A program made the translations under genes and the position numbers. From Bacillota bacterium (GTDB lineage: Bacteria; Bacillota; Clostridia; Lachnospirales; Lachnospiraceae), in the NCBI GenBank assembly GCA_023393095.1, contig JAEWMT010000024.1:1-28598 (forward strand): a stretch of 28,598 nt of DNA, read 5' to 3'. Shown here piece after piece: positions 6,833-14,690 of this stretch. The notes below the pieces were generated by a model, which was given only the letters and a program-made list of their open reading frames with translations, ran no database searches and was not told where the DNA came from. The stretch's first letter is position 1; each line of letters starts with the position of its first letter.

Positions 6833-8786
6833 TATATTTTTTACTGTTTTTAGCTTATCCGTTATGGGCTCGTTTCTTATCGTGTGTGTTATATTATTAA
6901 ATAAAATTTTCAGAATAAATTATTCAAGACGATGGCTATATATTATATGGGCAGTGATTACCATTCGTCTTATTATTCCGGTAAATATTGGCATAATTGA
7001 TATTCCGAAGATTGCAAATTCAAATGGAATAATTGCTTCAAATTCTATTAAATCTACCAATATGATTAAAGAGCAAAACGATATAAAACCAAGTAATAAT
7101 TTATCAGCAGATAATAAACAGATAACAGTGGATATAAATGATATCGAAGATAATTTGGATTCCTCAGATGTGGCAACACGGGGGGAAGCGCTTCAAGTAA
7201 ACAATTTGGTGAAAAATGTATCACTCTTCTTTCCAGTATGGGATGTTATAACAGTTATTTGGGTTGTTGGTGCAATTCTTTTTCTGATTTATCATTTAGG
7301 AGCGTATTTTAGCTATAGAAAAAAGATATATAGATGGGGTGTATTTGTTAAAAGTAATGAAGCTTTGGAAGTATTTCAAAATCTTTGCATAGAGCTGAAG
7401 CTAAAACGTCAAATTAATTTAATGAAATGCAGTCAAGTACAAGCTCCCATGCTGATAGGATTTATTAAGCCCTGTATTGTATTGCCTTCACAGGATTTTA
7501 CAAGGGAGCAATATTATTTTATTCTAAAGCATGAATTAATCCATTATAAGTACCACGACTTATTTTATAAATTGATGTTGCTGTGTGCGACTGCATTACA
7601 CTGGTTTAATCCATTCATCCACTATATGGCATACCTAGCGAATAATGATATAGAATTATACTGTGATGAAAAAATAGTTGCTAAAAAGGATCTGCATTAT
7701 CGTGAGAGTTACAGTAAAATACTGCTACAGATTATTACAGGTGAAACAAAGAATAATAATTTACTTCTTTCAACTGGTTTCGGTAGTAAGAACAGACGAT
7801 TAAAGAACCGGTTCTTTCAGATAATGAATTCAAAACCGACTAAAAAAGGTACATGCATTGTTCTGGGTTTAGCTTGTCTTATTATTGTAACTGGAAATTT
7901 GATGGTATCTTTTATGCCAGCAAAAACCAGTAAAGCTGAATCGTCTGATATGCAAATAAATCCGTCGTTTTCTGCATCAGAAAATGAGAAATACAATGCT
8001 TCTGATAAGATAGATAAAATAAGTAATGTCCTTGTGGTTGGAATTGTCGGGATGAATAATAATGAATATTCACATACTGATAGTATTTTAGTCGTCAGTA
8101 TGAATCCTGTTACAAAGAAAATATGCTTAACTTCTTTTTTACGGGATATGTATTTACAGATTCCTGAACATGGAAAGGGAAAATTAAATTCAGCTTATGA
8201 ACATGGCGGCGCCATGCTTATTAAGAATACAATTGAATCAAACTTTGACATTACCATAGATCATACAGTTGTGGTAAATATGAAAGTTTTTGCAAATATA
8301 ATTAATTCTATTGGCGGTGTTGAAATGGAACTAACAGAGAAAGAAGCCGAATATCTGAATCATACTAATTATATTAGTAATAAGAAATACCGTAACGTGA
8401 AAGCGGGAAAACAAAGATTAAATGGAAATCAAGCACTTGGTTATATACGAGTACGTAAGGTATCAACGGATCAAGGGGAAAGTGGGGATTTGGGGCGAAC
8501 TACTCGTTTAAGAAGCTTACTTTCAAATGTTATCGAAGAATGTAGTAAAAAAGATATTAGTGAATTAACAAAAGTGCTTGTTAATGTGGTTCCGAACGTT
8601 TTCACTGATTTGAGCCTTAAACAAATACTTATTTATATTAATACTGTATTACAGGGTGATTTAAAAATAGATACATTCTCAATCCCTACAAAGGGCTCTT
8701 ATACAACAAAAGTACAGGATTGCATGAGTATTATTGATGTGGATTTAGATGAGAATATAAAGGTTTTAAAACAAATGTATAATTAG
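6825..8786 (+). CDS. BlaR1-like M56 receptor with LCP sensor domain
   Basis: About 653 residues with BlaR1 topology: two N-terminal helices (about 2-27, 35-55), a polar Asn-rich outer loop, a third helix (about 139-162), a cytoplasmic M56 zinc protease with HELIH (236-240) and ELYCDE (Glu277), a fourth helix (about 344-363), then an extracellular domain. In BlaR1/MecR1 that last domain is a penicillin-binding, class D beta-lactamase-like sensor. Here it is an LCP domain (about 400-572) with SHTDSIL (Asp419), SFLRDMY (Arg440, Asp441), RVRK (Arg542, Arg544) and GDLGRTTR (Arg558). An ATG at 6816 directly abuts AGGAG. The TTG at 6825 has proper spacing, so I chose it; it overlaps blaI by eight bases. 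The inferred role is to sense a cell-wall precursor or LCP-active drug and trigger BlaI cleavage. Confidence 0.85.
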   Translation: MNNIFFTVFSLSVMGSFLIVCVILLNKIFRINYSRRWLYIIWAVITIRLIIPVNIGIIDIPKIANSNGIIASNSIKSTNMIKEQNDIKPSNNLSADNKQITVDINDIEDNLDSSDVATRGEALQVNNLVKNVSLFFPVWDVITVIWVVGAILFLIYHLGAYFSYRKKIYRWGVFVKSNEALEVFQNLCIELKLKRQINLMKCSQVQAPMLIGFIKPCIVLPSQDFTREQYYFILKHELIHYKYHDLFYKLMLLCATALHWFNPFIHYMAYLANNDIELYCDEKIVAKKDLHYRESYSKILLQIITGETKNNNLLLSTGFGSKNRRLKNRFFQIMNSKPTKKGTCIVLGLACLIIVTGNLMVSFMPAKTSKAESSDMQINPSFSASENEKYNASDKIDKISNVLVVGIVGMNNNEYSHTDSILVVSMNPVTKKICLTSFLRDMYLQIPEHGKGKLNSAYEHGGAMLIKNTIESNFDITIDHTVVVNMKVFANIINSIGGVEMELTEKEAEYLNHTNYISNKKYRNVKAGKQRLNGNQALGYIRVRKVSTDQGESGDLGRTTRLRSLLSNVIEECSKKDISELTKVLVNVVPNVFTDLSLKQILIYINTVLQGDLKIDTFSIPTKGSYTTKVQDCMSIIDVDLDENIKVLKQMYN

Positions 8787-8904
8787 TAAAAATTGATAAT
8801 AACGATTTGCATACTTAAAGTAAAATAAAGTAGGACAAAAGAAAGTAATATAATCGCACCCTATCGTTTTGAGAATGGGTAATTGTGGAATTCATAAATT
8901 GTAG

Positions 8905-9042
8905 ATATTGTATACACAGCAAAAACTATTTTGGAGCCAAAGTAAAGTGTTAAACCACTTTTACCCGAAGGAAGCGTTGGAGCAGTGAAATATGTATCGA
9001 ATTTGTATACAATTACAAAGGATATATAGTTTCGCAATTACC
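8905..9042 (+). repeat. Structured interspersed repeat, copy 2
   Basis: Same orientation as copy 1 and alignable over its whole length, from ATATTGTATACACAGC to AGTTTCGCAATTACC. The terminal inverted repeat is shortened (ATTGTATACA against TGTATACAAT), and the second inner hairpin has one mismatch (AAGTGTT/CCACTT). The core CCCGAAGGAAGCGTTGGAGC is unchanged. It sits between the receptor gene and the lysine riboswitch. Confidence 0.85.
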
Positions 9043-9137
9043 AACTATGCAAATAATTCAACAAGAATATAATTGACAGATAGATAGGTATGTTGTAAAC
9101 TGAAATCGTAATTTCATAGAATCCTCACAATCCTTAG

Positions 9138-9376
9138 TGAGGTAGAGGTGCGATGTTTTACGTCCCATAGAAGAGCCCGAGAAAGCTATGAGGCTATGGG
9201 ATAGGGAATATTGCCGAAGCTTATAATAATCTCGAGATTATAAGCTGGGGCTGTGGTTAATAGCTACAGAACTGTCTTGGTAAGCTACCCGGTTTGCTAA
9301 GTTGTGCTATCTTAAGCAGGGGTGTACAAGGACTTAGGACAATGACGTAAACCTGAGATAATCTCAGGTTTTTTAT
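9138..9376 (+). promoter_or_regulatory. Lysine riboswitch (L box) with terminator
   Basis: The aptamer spans about 9138-9314. P1 pairs TGAGGTAG (9138-9145) with CTATCTTA (9307-9314). The core motif AGAGGTGCGA, the GCCGAAGC element, the P3 hairpin GCTTATAAT/ATTATAAGC, the GGGGCTGTGG...CTACAG P4 hairpin with AACTGTC, and a ten-pair P5 (CTTGGTAAGC/GTTTGCTAAG) match the known lysC leader layout in order. The expression platform ends in an intrinsic terminator, AACCTGAG/CTCAGGTT plus TTTTTT (9350-9374). CTTAGG at 9333-9338 can pair with CCTGAG of the terminator stem and may form the antiterminator. Lysine binding should favour termination and switch off the downstream transporter. Confidence 0.92.
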
Positions 9377-9422
9377 TCGTTATAATATACATAACGGTTT
9401 CCTAGTGAAGGATAAAAAGAAA

Positions 9423-9455
9423 CTGCGATGGATCTATTGCAGGTTTAACTTTTTA
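9423..9455 (+). terminator. Possible second hairpin before the transporter operon
   Basis: CTGCGATG (9423-9430) pairs with TATTGCAG (9435-9442) with wobbles around GATC, followed by GTTTAACTTTTT. It could be a weak terminator or a stability hairpin downstream of the riboswitch. Low confidence because the T run is interrupted. Confidence 0.3.
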
Positions 9456-9492
9456 GCTATAAATAAAATTTAATGTAGTAGGAGGAAAGAAT

Positions 9493-10311
9493 ATGAAAAA
9501 GAGATTCGGATTAGTTATAATTCTTGCTTTACTCTGTGTAACAATGTTAGCAGGTTGCAAGAAGAAAGATGACAGTAAATTTATCATTGGTATGGAATGT
9601 ACTTACACCCCTTTCAATTGGACTCAGTTGGATAATTCCAATGGTGCGGTACCAATTAACGGAACCAAGGAGTTTGCTGGAGGCTATGATATTGAAATTG
9701 CAAAGAAGATTGCAGACGGTCTTGGTAAAGAGCTGGTTATTCAAAAAACAAAATGGACTGGACTTTTACCGGCAGTTAACTCAGGTGCAATTGATGGAAT
9801 TATTGCCGGAATGTCACCAATACCTGATAGAAGAAAGGAAATTGATTTTTCTGATAAATACTATACCTCAGAATTAGTCATGGTTGTTTTAAAAAATGGT
9901 CCTTATGCAAATGCTACTTCCATTAAGGATTTCAAGGGGGCAAAGATTACTGCTCAACAGGGAACCTACCACTATAATGTTATTGATCAGATTAATGGCG
10001 TAAATAAACAGACTGCTATGGGAGATTTCACTGCAATGAGAGTAGCACTTGATTCCGGTGCACTTGATGGATATATTTCTGAATATCCGGAAGGTGTAAG
10101 TGCTTCCAAAGCGAATGATAAATTCAAGATGATTCAATTTACAGGTGAAAATGGTTTCAAGGCTTCTGCTGATGATCTTGCGATCTCAGTTGGTTTGAAA
10201 AAAGGAAGCAAATTAACAGATAAAATCAATAAGATTTTATCTGATATTTCTGAAGACGATCGTAAAGAAATTATGGATACGGCGATTGCTAATCAGCCGG
10301 CTTCTAAATAA
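9493..10311 (+). CDS. Amino acid ABC transporter, binding lipoprotein (lysine likely)
   Basis: A 272-residue extracellular solute-binding protein of the polar amino acid type (SBP family 3). The signal sequence ends in the lipobox LAGC, so the mature protein is lipid-anchored, as usual in Gram-positives. Family marks are MECTYTPFNW near the start, GGYDIEIAKKIADGLGKELVIQKTKW, GAIDGIIAGMSPIPDRRKEIDFS (the conserved D...M..T.eR...DFS block) and QGTYHYNVI. Length and order are normal. AGGAGG at 9480-9485 sets the start. It is the first gene under the lysine riboswitch and is followed by permease and ATPase genes, which makes lysine the most likely cargo; the sequence of the binding pocket alone does not prove this. 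Confidence 0.88.
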   Translation: MKKRFGLVIILALLCVTMLAGCKKKDDSKFIIGMECTYTPFNWTQLDNSNGAVPINGTKEFAGGYDIEIAKKIADGLGKELVIQKTKWTGLLPAVNSGAIDGIIAGMSPIPDRRKEIDFSDKYYTSELVMVVLKNGPYANATSIKDFKGAKITAQQGTYHYNVIDQINGVNKQTAMGDFTAMRVALDSGALDGYISEYPEGVSASKANDKFKMIQFTGENGFKASADDLAISVGLKKGSKLTDKINKILSDISEDDRKEIMDTAIANQPASK

Positions 10312-10324
10312 GTAAAATACTTGG

Positions 10325-10366
10325 AGGCTGTCCCTAATTGATTCAATAAAGGGGCAGTCTCATTTT
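10325..10366 (+). terminator. Intra-operon hairpin, partial terminator
   Basis: AGGCTGTCCC (10325-10334) pairs over ten positions, two of them G-U, with GGGGCAGTCT (10351-10360), followed by CATTTTA. Lying between binding protein and permease genes, it may lower downstream expression or protect the 3' end of the binding-protein mRNA, giving the excess of binding protein typical of such operons. Confidence 0.5.
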
Positions 10367-10425
10367 ACGAAATATCATAAATATCGGATTTTTGAAATAA
10401 GAAATCGGGAAAGGCTAGGTGTTGT

Positions 10426-11160
10426 ATGTCTTTAACAAAACTGATTAGTATTGTTAGTGAATATTGGCCAATGTATTTGCAGGGGGCGGGGTTAACCTTA
10501 TTAATTTCAATCATTGGTACGATAATAGGGTCAGTAATCGGATTATTGATCGGTACCGTTCGTACCATTCCTATGCCAGAGAAAGGAATTAAAAAAGGCA
10601 TTTTAAAGGTAGTAAATGCAATTATCACAGTCTATGTAGAAGTATTTCGTGGAACCCCAATGATTGTACAGGCTATGGTAATCTTTTATGGTGCCACATC
10701 ACTTTTACATGGTGCAGCGATCGATCGTACCTTTGCAGCATTATTCATTGTATCCATTAATACTGGTGCATATACCTCTGAAATTACTAGAGGAGGTATC
10801 ATTTCAGTTGATAAGGGGCAATTTGAAGCTGCACATGCAATTGGCATGAATCATATGAAAACCATGCTGAATGTCGTATTACCTCAGGTATTACGAAATA
10901 TCCTACCTGCGCTCGGTAATGAATTTGTTATTAATATTAAGGATACTTCGGTATTGAATGTTATCTCTGTATCAGAATTATTCTTCCAGACATCTTCAGT
11001 TGTAAGTAATACTTTTGACTTTACCAATTCATTCCTGGTAGCGAGCGTCATTTATCTGACAATGACTCTGACAGTAACACGTATCCTGCGAGTGATTGAG
11101 CGTAAGATGGAAGGTCCGGATAGTTACAAAGTGATCCCTGGAAATCAAATGCAGGTGTAA
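10426..11160 (+). CDS. Amino acid ABC transporter, permease
   Basis: A 244-residue inner-membrane permease of the HisMQ family, several hydrophobic helices long. The N-terminal block (YLQGAGLTLLISIIGTIIGSVIGLLIG) and the phrase VEVFRGTPMIVQAMVIFYG are hallmarks of polar amino acid permeases. The EAA loop, which docks the ATPase, is AAHAIGMNHMKTMLNVVLPQVLRNILPALGNEF, followed by IKDTSVLNVISVSEL. It forms the translocation channel, presumably as a homodimer since only one permease gene is present. It follows the binding protein after 114 bases that hold a hairpin, and precedes the ATPase. Confidence 0.9.
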   Translation: MSLTKLISIVSEYWPMYLQGAGLTLLISIIGTIIGSVIGLLIGTVRTIPMPEKGIKKGILKVVNAIITVYVEVFRGTPMIVQAMVIFYGATSLLHGAAIDRTFAALFIVSINTGAYTSEITRGGIISVDKGQFEAAHAIGMNHMKTMLNVVLPQVLRNILPALGNEFVINIKDTSVLNVISVSELFFQTSSVVSNTFDFTNSFLVASVIYLTMTLTVTRILRVIERKMEGPDSYKVIPGNQMQV

Positions 11161-11186
11161 ACAGAAGTTTATCGTATGGAGGTTGG

Positions 11187-11246
11187 TGTGAAAAATCAAA
11201 AATTTTTCACATGCAAATTTGTGCCTGCTGCCCAAAGTTTGCAGGC
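11187..11246 (+). other. Paired hairpins between permease and ATPase genes
   Basis: Two hairpins sit in the 111-base gap. TGTGAAAAAT/ATTTTTCACA (11187-11196 with 11202-11211) is a perfect ten-pair stem with a five-base loop. GCCTGC/GCAGGC (11223-11228 with 11241-11246) has a 12-base loop. The reading frame is open here, but a start inside would add about 32 residues not seen in this ATPase family. The hairpins may be RNA processing or stability signals. Confidence 0.4.
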
Positions 11247-11271
11247 TTTGACGAAAGGCATGGTTATTATT

Positions 11272-12012
11272 ATGGAAAGAGTGATAGATGTAAAGCATTT
11301 AAAGAAATCCTTTGGGTCAAATGAAATTCTTAAGGATATTGATTTCTCCGTAGATAAAGGAGAGGTAGTATGTATTATTGGAGCTTCCGGTTCCGGTAAA
11401 TCAACCTTACTTCGTTGCATCAACCTGCTGGAGAAACCAAGCGGCGGAGAGATTATTTATAACGGAGAGAATATCCTAGATGATAAACATGATGTATATG
11501 CTTACCGTACAAAATTAGGTATGGTATTTCAGCAGTTTAATCTGTTTAATAACCACAATGTACTTAGCAACTGTACGGTGGGACAGATTAAGGTTTTGAA
11601 GCGTTCCAAGGAAGAAGCTGAACAGGTTGCTATGAAATATCTGAAGGTTGTAGGAATGGATCAGTATATCAACGCAAAGCCAAAGCAGTTATCCGGAGGT
11701 CAGAAGCAGAGAGTTGCTATCGCAAGGGCATTATCCATGGAGCCGGATGTTCTTCTCTTTGACGAACCGACTTCCGCGCTCGATCCTGAGATGGTAGGCG
11801 AAGTTCTGAACGTTATGAAGGAACTTGCAAAAACAGGTCTTACCATGCTTGTCGTAACCCATGAGATGGGTTTTGCGAAGGATGTATCCGATCGTGTTGT
11901 ATTCATGGACAAGGGTGTTATCGCAGAAGAGGGAACTCCGGAGCAGATATTTAATAACCCTACACAGGATAGAACGAGAGAATTCTTAAAACGTGTATTG
12001 AATGAACAATAA
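11272..12012 (+). CDS. Amino acid ABC transporter, ATP-binding protein
   Basis: About 246 residues, the usual length for GlnQ/HisP-type ATPases that power polar amino acid import. Walker A is GASGSGKST (residues 37-45), the Q-loop lies in GMVFQQFNLF, the signature is LSGGQKQR, Walker B is VLLFDEPTSALDP, and the switch histidine is in VVTHEMG. The open frame extends upstream to an ATG at 11176, but that would add a 32-residue tail over two hairpins with no ribosome site. The ATG at 11272 gives the canonical start MERVIDVKHLKKSFG. GAAAGG about 13 bases upstream is a weak ribosome site, and ATG 11260 remains an alternative. It completes the riboswitch-controlled transporter operon. Confidence 0.9.
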   Translation: MERVIDVKHLKKSFGSNEILKDIDFSVDKGEVVCIIGASGSGKSTLLRCINLLEKPSGGEIIYNGENILDDKHDVYAYRTKLGMVFQQFNLFNNHNVLSNCTVGQIKVLKRSKEEAEQVAMKYLKVVGMDQYINAKPKQLSGGQKQRVAIARALSMEPDVLLFDEPTSALDPEMVGEVLNVMKELAKTGLTMLVVTHEMGFAKDVSDRVVFMDKGVIAEEGTPEQIFNNPTQDRTREFLKRVLNEQ

Positions 12013-12517
12013 AATAGTAATTTAAATTTTTAGAACGAGGCTGTCGCAAAATATTTTTCAGTGATTTAAGGGGCTCGAAATGCGACAGCCCCGTTGCATT
12101 ATAGGCTTGAGTTGATTAGGTAAAAAAAATAATTGCTTTAATTCGCAGATTAGGGTATCAAAGTTGGCTTTACGTAGCGAAATGAATATTTGTGCAAATA
12201 TATTCATCTGGATTCACTTAAGTTTGAAACTCATATCAGCATCAGAGCTTTCTATGTTATTAGTAATTTTTTAGAGCTTTAACTTATACTAATATCTCAT
12301 TTTATATTCTTCGATTTAAATTCCTGAGAAATAATTTATTTTTGTTAAAATCATACAAATTTATACAAAAAATCTGTGTAATATTCATTTGATAAAAATG
12401 TTTACAAAATTTGAAAACTGTTTTAATATAATAACAACTTCTAAAAAATGTTAAATCTTTATTATCTTGTTACAAATCTTATTATATTCTATTCTCATTT
12501 CATAAGGAGGTTATTAT
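12013..12517. other. Intergenic region upstream of the pilus operon
   Basis: No gene is seen in these 505 bases. At the start, GGCTGTCGCA (12039-12048) pairs perfectly with TGCGACAGCC (12081-12090) around a long loop; it lacks a T run and resembles scattered clostridial intergenic hairpins. TGAATATTTG/CAAATATATTCA near 12183-12206 is a second inverted repeat. The rest is very AT-rich and contains the predicted promoter at 12401-12429. Confidence 0.5.
12401..12429 (+). promoter_or_regulatory. Candidate promoter of the Tad-like operon
   Basis: TTTACA (12401-12406), a 17-base spacer and TAATAT (12424-12429); an overlapping TATAAT begins at 12427. It lies about 85 bases before the first gene. 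The surrounding DNA is so AT-rich that chance matches are likely. Confidence 0.35.
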
Positions 12518-13354
12518 TTGAAGATAGCATTCTGGAGTAATTCCAATGAAAAATGCAATGTTTCGGCTAATTTAGCTGCAATCAGTGTCGCTAGCGTTAT
12601 CCGTTATCCGTATTCGATTATTATGATGGAAAATCAACTGAGTAATAGTCTTGGCAAGGCATTTCTGGGAACGAACCGTGTCAAGTGTCTTAGAGAAGCT
12701 GGTACTAATTATTATGATGGCGGAGGAATGGAAGGCCTATTAAGAAAAATATATCGCGGTAATTACCAATCTGAAATTCTAGGAACACATCTGAAAGAAA
12801 TAATCAATCAACATCTATTCTACATTCCCCAAACCAAAGTTATTCATAATGAAATTTTTGATTATGAATTTGATCAATGTATTTATCCGCTTTTTAAGAT
12901 GATAGATGACAACGCTGATATATGCCTGATTGATACGGCTAGTCATAATAATCTTAGTACAAAAACAATTCTTAATGAAGCGGATCTAATTGTCGTTAAT
13001 TTATGCCAGCATCAGAGTATACTGGAAGATTTCTTTATAAATTATTCTTCCATAATTTCAAAAGCAGTTTTTATTATTAGCAATTATGATTTTCACTCCA
13101 AATTAAATAGCCGATGGATTTCGATGAAATACGATATTCCTTTGGAAAACATTATTTTAATTCCTAATAACATATCTTATCAGAATGCATATTTAAGAGG
13201 TTCTGTTGTTGCATTCGTCTACCGAAACTATTCCTGTGTCAAGGGAAATCCCAATTATATCTTCATTCAATCAATAAGAAAGGCGGCCTTTATCATTATT
13301 AAGAAGGCAGAACAGATGGTAAAGCAAAAGGAGATTTCAATGTGCTACAAATAG
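12518..13354 (+). CDS. MinD/TadZ-like protein lacking a P-loop
   Basis: A 278-residue protein starting with TTG (MKIAFWS...), supported by AAGGAGG at 12504-12510. It is clearly a paralogue of the protein at 15345: both begin MKIAFWS and share the blocks ADL(I/V)VVNL, a NYD/NYN strand, IP-N, and a closing NY-C segment. The fold is that of ParA/MinD ATPases, such as TadZ/CpaE that position Tad pilus machinery. However, the P-loop region reads NSNEKCNVSANL, with no glycines or lysine of a Walker A. It is probably a non-catalytic partner or scaffold, perhaps dimerising with its paralogue. Function in pilus positioning is inferred from the operon. Confidence 0.65.
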   Translation: MKIAFWSNSNEKCNVSANLAAISVASVIRYPYSIIMMENQLSNSLGKAFLGTNRVKCLREAGTNYYDGGGMEGLLRKIYRGNYQSEILGTHLKEIINQHLFYIPQTKVIHNEIFDYEFDQCIYPLFKMIDDNADICLIDTASHNNLSTKTILNEADLIVVNLCQHQSILEDFFINYSSIISKAVFIISNYDFHSKLNSRWISMKYDIPLENIILIPNNISYQNAYLRGSVVAFVYRNYSCVKGNPNYIFIQSIRKAAFIIIKKAEQMVKQKEISMCYK

Positions 13355-13380
13355 TGATATTCCATGAATTATAAATTTGT

Positions 13381-13477
13381 TACTACAAATTTATGTAGTA
13401 GGGTAATAACTTTATATGGCAATGAAGTTGTGTGCTGAAGATATTAATATCTTCGGTTTCCTACTTGTTGCTTTTTT
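13381..13477 (+). promoter_or_regulatory. Possible attenuator inside the pilus operon
   Basis: The gap between the first and second genes can fold in two ways. TACTAC/GTAGTA forms a small hairpin (13381-13400). Alternatively AGTAGG (13397-13402) pairs with CCTACT (13460-13465). Within this lies a perfect palindrome, GAAGATATTAATATCTTC (13437-13454). GCAATGA (13419-13425) pairs with TTGTTGC (13465-13471) right before six T, giving a terminator-like end. The mutually exclusive pairings suggest control of readthrough into the rest of the operon. This is read by eye only. Confidence 0.4.
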
Positions 13478-13506
13478 AAAGTAGGGATCAGTTAAGGGGG
13501 GGGAAT

Positions 13507-13731
13507 ATGAAGGTTATATTTAATGTATTTGTTCCAACGTTCCTTTTAATATTGGATGCCGTTTTTGTATTCATATCCTTATCCAAGCTTTTAGAGATGC
13601 CAGGAAATAGAAGGTTATTAAGGCGGTACAAAACTCGGGAGAAAGAGAATAAGAAGAAAGGAGATAAATTAATATTATTTCTATTAATTACGGTAATCCT
13701 GGTAATCAATCTAATATATTTTTATACATAA
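13507..13731 (+). CDS. Small two-helix membrane protein
   Basis: A 74-residue protein with two predicted transmembrane helices (about residues 4-27 and 53-72) joined by a highly basic loop (RRLLRRYKTREKENKKKGDK). I do not recognise a family. The loop charge suggests it lies in the cytoplasm, with both termini outside. The ribosome site is embedded in a run of eight G (13496-13503), close to the ATG. It sits between a MinD-like gene and the CpaB-like gene and is probably an accessory membrane subunit of the machine. Confidence 0.65.
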   Translation: MKVIFNVFVPTFLLILDAVFVFISLSKLLEMPGNRRLLRRYKTREKENKKKGDKLILFLLITVILVINLIYFYT

Positions 13732-13748
13732 AAGGAGGAGCCTTCTGA

Positions 13749-14690
13749 ATGAAAAGAAGTTTAACAAGGACCCAAAAGCGGCATATGTGTGTCGCAATCA
13801 TCAGTTTGTTGATTATTATCTGTGCATTTTTGGTTGCTTACGCAGTAACGGTCAGACAAGTTGAAGGAAAGTATCAAAGTAGGCTGGAGACTGCACAAAG
13901 TAAGCTGAATAAGAATCGTAAAATGGTTTATGTGGCCAAGAATTTAATTACATCAGGAAGTACCATATCAAAGGATAATACCAAATACGTGGAGGCATTT
14001 AGTAATATACCAAGCAATTACTTTATCACTGATAAAGATTTTGGCAAATTAGCAGTCGTAAATATTGGCAAGGATACGCAAGTATTAAAAAACATGGTAG
14101 CAGCGGATACGATGCCGGATGATTTAAGGGAAGAAGAATTTGAATGTCTGACCTTAAATACGAACCTTTCTGAAAGTGATTATGTTGATATCCGTATCAT
14201 GTTTCCCAACGGTGAAAATTATATTGTCCTTTCGAAAAAGCCAATTAAAAATTTAACATTAAAATCGAATCAGTGTTATCTCTGGCTGAACGAGGAAGAA
14301 ATTGTTACGGTATCCAGTGCCATCGTAGATGCATATTTACACAAGGGTGCGAAGCTTTACACTGTCAAATACATAGAACCATCAATTCAAGCAGCTACTG
14401 AAGTTACTTATATACCAAATGTATATGTAATTAACATGATGAGGCAGGATGCAAATATTTATCAAATTGCAAGTAAAGTTTTGAGTGAAACCGCCAGAAA
14501 AGAAATGGAGGTAAGACTGGATACATTTAAAAAGGCAAACGGGGAACTGAACCTGACCACAGAAACAAATCAAACTGTAACAGATCAAACGGTAACCGAC
14601 CAGGAAGCAGCAAAAAATTATGTTGATGATCTTTATCACAGTGATACGGCTCAAAGTGTGGAGGAGGGGAAAGATAAATATGTCCAATAA
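13749..14690 (+). CDS. CpaB/RcpC-like SAF-domain pilus assembly protein
   Basis: A 313-residue protein with one N-terminal transmembrane helix (about residues 14-36), a short coiled segment (VEGKYQSRLETAQSKLNKN), then a SAF-like domain (VYVAKNLITSGSTISKDNTKYVEAF... to IGKDTQVLKNMV). The layout is that of CpaB/RcpC in Tad/Flp pilus systems, where the protein sits outside the membrane and in Gram-negatives supports the secretin. With no outer membrane here, a wall-spanning or scaffold role is more likely. The tail holds a tandem QTVTDQTVTDQ and is rich in Gln/Thr. GGAGGAG lies just upstream. Its last 11 bases overlap the next gene, pointing to coupled translation. Confidence 0.7.
   Translation: MKRSLTRTQKRHMCVAIISLLIIICAFLVAYAVTVRQVEGKYQSRLETAQSKLNKNRKMVYVAKNLITSGSTISKDNTKYVEAFSNIPSNYFITDKDFGKLAVVNIGKDTQVLKNMVAADTMPDDLREEEFECLTLNTNLSESDYVDIRIMFPNGENYIVLSKKPIKNLTLKSNQCYLWLNEEEIVTVSSAIVDAYLHKGAKLYTVKYIEPSIQAATEVTYIPNVYVINMMRQDANIYQIASKVLSETARKEMEVRLDTFKKANGELNLTTETNQTVTDQTVTDQEAAKNYVDDLYHSDTAQSVEEGKDKYVQ

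Noticed and set aside
6431..8786. A classical beta-lactam resistance operon (blaI-blaR1)
   Set aside because: There is no beta-lactamase or PBP gene, and the receptor lacks the penicillin-binding sensor domain; its outer domain is LCP.
12039..12090. Terminator after the ABC transporter ATPase gene
   Set aside because: The ten-pair stem has a long loop and no T run after it, so it does not meet the usual criteria; mentioned only as a hairpin.
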